The notes beneath the pieces are model-generated. The model saw nothing but the letters and a program-made list of their open reading frames with translations. It had not been told where the DNA came from and made no database searches. This document shows positions 1-4,900 of a DNA stretch of 8,734 bases, piece by piece. Origin of the DNA: DAOTXK01 sp034435395 (GTDB lineage Bacteria; Chloroflexota; Anaerolineae; Aggregatilineales; Ch27); NCBI GenBank assembly GCA_034435395.1, contig DAOTXK010000416.1, positions 1 to 8,734 on the forward strand, given 5' to 3'. Position 1 is the first letter of the stretch, and each line of letters begins with the position of its first letter. The translations under genes were made by a program, and so were the position numbers.

Positions 1-1
1 G

Positions 2-340
2 TTCGCCGCTGACCCCAACCTGCTCATCGGCTCCCAGGCGGGCACCACCCCCTTCTACACCGCTGTCTACGGCGTCCTCGACGGCGACGAAAGCAACCCC
101 CGCATCAAGCTCTTCCAGAACTTCGCCGCCTCCTCCCGGGGCTACATCGGCGCGAACGAGGGCCAGCTCAAGATCGTCGGCGACGCCCTCCAGGCCGAGG
201 ACTTCGGCGTCATCTTCCCCCCCGGCTCCCCCTACACCGACGCCTTCAACACCGCCATCGCCGCCCTCCGCGCCGATGGTTACCTCGATTACCTCAATAC
301 CAAGTGGTTCTTCCTGTACAATCCGGCGGGTGGCGGTTAG
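2..340 (+). CDS. Amino-acid-type ABC transporter substrate-binding protein (family 3), C-terminal 112 residues
   Basis: The gene is cut by the left edge; the frame opens at base 2 and ends at TAG 338-340. Seen: the fragment holds the hallmarks of the second lobe of family-3 solute-binding proteins. These are the QAGTT motif (fragment residues 12-16), GYIGANEGQLKIVG (47-60), an FGVIFPPGSP strand and loop (68-77), and the closing helix with ADGYLDYLNTKWF (91-103). Known: such proteins capture polar amino acids or similar small ligands outside the membrane and deliver them to a HisM/GlnP-type permease, and one follows 210 bp downstream. Odd: the stretch between GTT and GYIG is about 30 residues, some 14-19 shorter than I expect, and the usual second-lobe segment GDVDAV followed by an aspartate is not recognisable. 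Codons end in C in about three quarters of positions, with CTC preferred for leucine, unlike the permease. Family assignment is firm; the ligand cannot be told. Confidence 0.88.
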   Translation, partial: FAADPNLLIGSQAGTTPFYTAVYGVLDGDESNPRIKLFQNFAASSRGYIGANEGQLKIVGDALQAEDFGVIFPPGSPYTDAFNTAIAALRADGYLDYLNTKWFFLYNPAGGG

Positions 341-364
341 CTGTAGTGACCGGATTCGAACTGC

Positions 365-399
365 GAAGAGGTGGGCTGCGCCGGGCAGCGCACCTCTTC
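365..399 (+). terminator. Strong hairpin after the binding-protein gene (terminator or 3' mRNA stabiliser)
   Basis: The hairpin begins 25 bp after the stop codon. An outer 9-bp perfect stem pairs GAAGAGGTG (365-373) with CACCTCTTC (391-399). After a single G/G mismatch an inner 5-bp stem pairs GCTGC (375-379) with GCAGC (385-389), closing on the loop GCCGG. The following TCTCGTTTG is only moderately T-rich, so a classic Rho-independent terminator is possible but not ideal. Between a binding-protein gene and its permease, a hairpin like this commonly gives partial termination or protects the upstream message, which would make binding protein in excess over permease. The pairing is seen; the role is inferred. 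Confidence 0.65.
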
Positions 400-463
400 T
401 CGTTTGACCATCAGCCAGCCTGTCCGGTCGATAACTTCCACGCTATCATCCAGGTACTTTCGC

Positions 464-499
464 GGCCCGATAGGCCCGATAGGCCCGACAGGCCCAATA
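464..499 (+). repeat. Four-copy 9-bp tandem repeat upstream of the permease
   Basis: Four contiguous copies of a 9-mer: GGCCCGATA (464-472), GGCCCGATA (473-481), GGCCCGACA (482-490) and GGCCCAATA (491-499). The first two are identical and the last two each differ at one base from the first. The array ends 38 bp before the permease ribosome binding site and runs into TATAAC, which resembles a -10 element. It lies in non-coding DNA between the transporter genes. It could be a regulator-binding array, a slippage-prone spacer, or neutral. Confidence 0.8.
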
Positions 500-550
500 T
501 AACCGCCCGGCAGAGGATGTAGCCGCTGCCTCAGATCAAAGGGGCATCTC

Positions 551-1915
551 ATGCGCAGAACACCCGGCTCACCGGTCCTCAGCATCCTGGCCGCGGCTTC
601 AACGGCGCTGATGCTAGTCGCCTTTTTTTACCAGCCCTGGCTGACGTTCGAGGGCATCACCGTCGCCAGTGAGGGTGTATTCACGCCCCACGAGATTTTG
701 GTGAGCGTTTACCTGCGGGCGAAAAGTTTTTCGGGCGTTCGGCTGCTGCTGCGCGAGGGTGTCGGCCTCCTGGGGCTGCTGCCAGCGGCGATGGTCATAG
801 CACTGGCCGGGCTGAGTCAGAAGTCCGAAGGGCGTCGCGCGCTTTTGCTCGTGATCGCCGGCGGGATCGGGCTGGCCGTGCCCACCCTGTACGCTGCCGG
901 CCTCCGCCTGGCTTTTATCGACACCAATCTGATCCTGGGCCGTGGCCTGTGGCTGACGGCCATCGCCGCCTTGGGGCTGGCCTTGCTGGGCGCGGCCACC
1001 CTTGCCGTGAGCCACAGGCCGCTTCAACCCATCAGAAAAGCGAGCGGTCGCGATCAACGGCAGGCCCGCACGCTGCCGTTCATCGACTGGCTGGAACATT
1101 TACCCTGGTGGCTGCTGGTGACGATCCTGTTGGGCGTGCTCATCGTATGGTCGATCAGCAGCAACCAGGTCTATCAGGATGTCTTCGATGTGCTCAAAAA
1201 CGGCATCGTGACCACCATTGAAGTCACGATCATCGCCTACAGCCTGGCCATCCTGGTAGGTCTGCTGGCCGGGCTGGCCCGCGTCTCCACCCATCCGATC
1301 ATCTACCATGCCGCTTCCTTCTACGTGGAGATTGTGCGCGGCGTGCCCATGCTGGTACTGCTGTATTACATCACCTTCGTCGTTGGCCCGGCGCTGGTGG
1401 ATGTGGTCAATGCCACCGGCGGCTGGATGATCGACAGTAACCTGCTGCCCGACCTCGGCGCGCAACTGGCCGCCGTCCCCGTCCGCGACCTGACGTTCAA
1501 AACCCGGGCCATCATCGCCCTGATGCTCGGTTACGGGGCGTTCCTCTCCGAGATATTCCGCGCGGGGATCGAATCCATTGACAAGGGCCAGATGGAAGCC
1601 GCCCGTTCGCTGGGCATGACCTACGTCCAGGCCATGCGTTATGTCATCCTGCCGCAGGCCATCCGGCGCGTATTGCCGCCGCTGGGCAATGATTTTATCG
1701 CCATGCTCAAGGATTCATCGCTGGTGTCGGTGCTGGGCGTGCGGGATATCACCCTGCTCGGCCAGTTCCACCTGACCAGCAGCTTCCGCTTCTTTGAGGT
1801 TTACAACACCGTCGCCTTTCTCTACCTGTCGATGACGCTGGTGCTGGCGCTGCTGGTACGGGCTATGGAGCAACGGCTCTCCAGAGATCAACCCGGTCGC
1901 CCTGCGAGGCTCTAA
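551..1915 (+). CDS. Amino-acid ABC transporter permease (HisM/GlnP family) with a four-helix N-terminal extension
   Basis: This is the inner-membrane channel subunit of a polar amino-acid importer. The permease core starts near residue 184 and has hydrophobic segments at about 184-203, 219-243, 258-280, 319-334 and 420-438. The diagnostic ATPase-contacting EAA loop is intact: E349-A350-A351, G355 and I366-L367-P368, followed by LPPLGNDF and LKDSSL. Upstream lie about 180 residues not found in ordinary 220-270 residue members, with hydrophobic segments near 8-27, 72-90, 97-118 and 133-153. The first ends in the aromatic-rich FFYQPWLTF. A 35-40 residue insert (about 281-318) sits in the core between membrane segments. 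The start at ATG 551 is supported by AAAGGGG (538-544) six bases upstream; an earlier ATG at 517 is followed directly by a stop. It most likely works with the binding protein just upstream. No ATPase gene is visible, so it must lie upstream of the window or elsewhere. Permease assignment is firm; the role of the extension is unknown. Confidence 0.93.
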   Translation: MRRTPGSPVLSILAAASTALMLVAFFYQPWLTFEGITVASEGVFTPHEILVSVYLRAKSFSGVRLLLREGVGLLGLLPAAMVIALAGLSQKSEGRRALLLVIAGGIGLAVPTLYAAGLRLAFIDTNLILGRGLWLTAIAALGLALLGAATLAVSHRPLQPIRKASGRDQRQARTLPFIDWLEHLPWWLLVTILLGVLIVWSISSNQVYQDVFDVLKNGIVTTIEVTIIAYSLAILVGLLAGLARVSTHPIIYHAASFYVEIVRGVPMLVLLYYITFVVGPALVDVVNATGGWMIDSNLLPDLGAQLAAVPVRDLTFKTRAIIALMLGYGAFLSEIFRAGIESIDKGQMEAARSLGMTYVQAMRYVILPQAIRRVLPPLGNDFIAMLKDSSLVSVLGVRDITLLGQFHLTSSFRFFEVYNTVAFLYLSMTLVLALLVRAMEQRLSRDQPGRPARL

Positions 1916-1933
1916 GGCCCCGCAAGGCGACCG
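1894..1933. terminator. Hairpin at the convergent gene ends, spanning the permease stop codon
   Basis: An 8-bp perfect stem pairs CGGTCGCC (1894-1901) with GGCGACCG (1926-1933). It continues after one mismatch with TGCG/CGCA and after a second mismatch with GGC/GCC, closing on a six-base loop TCTAAG that contains the permease stop TAA (1913-1915). The structure sits between two converging genes only 44 bp apart, so it can fold in either transcript and may act as a bidirectional terminator. There is no T tract on either side, so termination may be weak or Rho-assisted. The pairing is seen; the function is inferred. Confidence 0.5.
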
Positions 1934-1959
1934 ATAGGCGTCAGAGGCAGGCGGCAGGG

Positions 1960-4900
1960 TTATTCGGCGGCTTCCGGCAACACGGTGAACAATGTCCCGT
2001 CGGTGCGCCCGAAGACCTCCGGGAAATAGAAGGCATAAGCGTGGCTGGGCATCGTCTGGAATTCCCCGGCGATGCTGGCCCGCACCTGGTAGGTGTAGAC
2101 GTAGGTGCCGCGCGGCAGGAAATCCGCATACAGGTTGACCTGCTCGTCGCGCATCTCGGTGTGATCAAACCACCACCAGCCCCAGTACCAGAACGGATCG
2201 TAGTCCCACTGCCGCCGCAGCGTCGGGTCCTGGGCCTGGATGCTGGTCGTCAGCAGCGATGTGTTCACGCCCTCCGTCCCGGCAGGGATGGGGTCCTCCA
2301 GCACGAAGTAGTAAATGTCCTGCGGCAGGTTGAGCGTCAGCCGGACGGTGATCACGTCACCCACCCTGGCGCTGGTGATCGGAGTCTCCGGATCGTCCGC
2401 CAGGAAATATTCGCGGGCCACCGTCATGCCCCGGCTGAGGGTCTCCACCTCGGCGGCGGGCAGGCGCAGGTTGAGGTGCGCCGTGTAGTACAGCGCCCCC
2501 GGCCCCTCGCCGCGCGCCACCACCACGCGATTGACCTCCTCCCGCAGCAGGTCGCTCACCGCCACGCGCAGCACCTGCCCATCGCGCACCGTCTCCGGCG
2601 TGACCGTGGCCTGAGCCAGCGCCTGGCGGTTGACGCTCAGGCTGTAGTCGTAGCTGCCGCGCAGCTCGCCAGTCAGCACCATCCAGTCGGTCAGCGCCAT
2701 GACGGCCCAGGCGGTCTCCTGAGTGGTCACCCAGTGATCGCCCTGGCGGGCTACCATCAGCCAGCGCACGGCGTTGGGCAGCAGGTCGTTATCCGGCCTG
2801 GTGCGGACCAGCGCGTTCAACACCAGCGCCGTTGTGCGGGTGTCGCTGCTCCAGTTCCACCAGTCCTTGTAACCTTCCTCCCAGTGCGCGCCGGTGGCCG
2901 ACAGGATGGCCGCGGTCGTCAGATCGCTCACCAGATCGGCGACAGCCCCCTGCTCCGGGTACAACTCGTGGAAGGCCATCAACAGGTAGGCGCGGCCCTG
3001 ATAGGACATCTCCAGGCGGTAGTGGTGCAGGTCCAGGAGTTCCTGCAGGCTGCCTAGGCCGCCGCGCGCCAGCACGTAGAAGTAGAAAGCCTGCCGGTTG
3101 AGCCGCCAGCGCTCCGTTTCCATCCGGGGCTGGATGAGGTCGGTCCGCACGTAGTTGAGCGCCCGGTCGATCATCCCCTGGTCGATGGCAAAGCCAGCGC
3201 CCTGGGCCTCGATCAGCCCCAGCGCGGCGTAGGCCGTGACCAGCGGGTTGCTCTCCATATGGCCGAACCAGCCCCAGCCGCCGTCAGGATTCTGCTCGGC
3301 GACCAGCTTCTCCAGCGCCTCGTCCAGCACGACGTAGAGGTTCGCTTCCAGAACAGGGTCCTGCAAGCCCAGGTCGCGCAGGGCGCGGTAGGTCATCACA
3401 TTCGGCAGGAAGCGGCTCACCGTCTGCTCGATGCACTGATGCGGGAAGTTTTGGAGGTAGTCGAAGGCGTCGGTCGCCGTGACTGCCAGCGACGGGTCCA
3501 GGTGGATCGTCAGGTCACCCTGATCAACGTCCAGACGCGGCGGCAGGGTGATGGCCTCGGTGCGGGAACCACCCTCCCGCAGCACGCCGCCCGTGCCCAC
3601 TGTGTCCGGCGCGGTGTAGCGGTAGACCGGGATGGTATTATCCGGCCCGGTCGCCAGAGTCGGCTTGGTGGCATCCTGGTAGCCACCTTCGCCGCGCGCG
3701 ATGAAGGTCAGGTCCACGTACCGCACGTCCTGGGCGACAGCCAGCCATTCGACGCGCGCCCGCGATCCAGGCTCGATGGTCACCGTCTGCGTGCGCTCAC
3801 CCTCCAGCGCCACGCCGTCAGCCTCCAGCGTCACCTGGACGGTCTGTGACCCTTCGGTGTTGTTGTTGACCACCGCCGCCAGCCGGACCCGGTCATCCAC
3901 CACAAAGAAGCGCGGCGTCACCGGGCGAATCAGCAGCGGCAGCGTGGAGACGATTTCGCTCGTCGTCTGTCCAACCTGGGTCGAGATGGTCAGGGCGCGG
4001 GCGTCCAGCTGCCAGGTGGTGAGGTTATCCGGCAGGTCCACGCTGACCGAGGCGCGACCATCCGGCCCGGTGACCACATGCGCCGCCCACAGGGGGGTCT
4101 GCTCGAACTGCTCGCGGATGGTTACCGGCTCCTGTCCTCCCCCCACACCCGTTGCGGCGGTGGCCGTCGGCATGGCGGCCATCGGAGCCTCCATGGCCAG
4201 GCCGCCCGGCGCTGCCCCTTCAGCAAACGCCATGTCGGCCTCTTCCGCCCGTTCGCGATCGGCGCCAACATATTCGTCGGTGATCCGGTCCAGCAAAGCG
4301 GTCAGGGAGATGTCCGTTGACACATAGTCGCTTTGTGAGCCGTAGAACGCACTGAGCAGCGGGCCGCTGTTGGGCGGCATCAGCGCCAGGATGGCCTTGT
4401 CAGTCAGCGCCAGGCCGAACTCCGCCTGAACCGGCTCCCCGTGCGCGTCAGTTGCCTGGACATCGAAGGTCACCGTGTCGCGCGGCTGGGCCAGCCGGGC
4501 CGACGGCGTGACGGTCACCGTCAACTGCTGCTCCACCGGCTCGACGCTGAGCGCGATATGCCCCGTGCGATAGTCTGGATTCAGGCTCTCCTCGTCGATC
4601 CCTTTGACCACCGTCACATCAATGTGCACGGTGGGCACATGGGCCGCCGTGATCGGCAGTGCATAGAGCAGCGTCGATCCCTGCACCGCCAGCACCTCGT
4701 AGCTTATGATCCCGGCCCGCTCCGCGCTGACCAGCACGGTGGAGTCACCAGCAAAGGGGATCGGCACCAGGATTTGGGCCACATCGCCCGGCTTGTAGGA
4801 CTCTTGGTCCGGGATCAGGTCGATGGTCTGCGACGGCTCGCCCCACCACACCGGTCGATTGCCCATCACCCAGAAGCGCAGCGTGCTGCTGTTGGGCCGC

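Noticed and set aside
404..449. TTGACC (404-409) and TATCAT (444-449) as a promoter for the permease
   Set aside because: The spacing is far too long for one promoter, and neither box has a good partner at 16-18 bp.
337..585. A minus-strand frame containing a collagen-like IGPVGPIGPIGP run
   Set aside because: The Gly-Pro run is just the 9-bp tandem repeat translated. The frame overlaps the permease start and the hairpin and has no other protein-like features.
2041..3057. A 338-codon plus-strand open frame opposite the end of the macroglobulin gene
   Set aside because: Same reason: low-complexity Arg/His/Gln/Val product, fully antisense to a confidently assigned gene.
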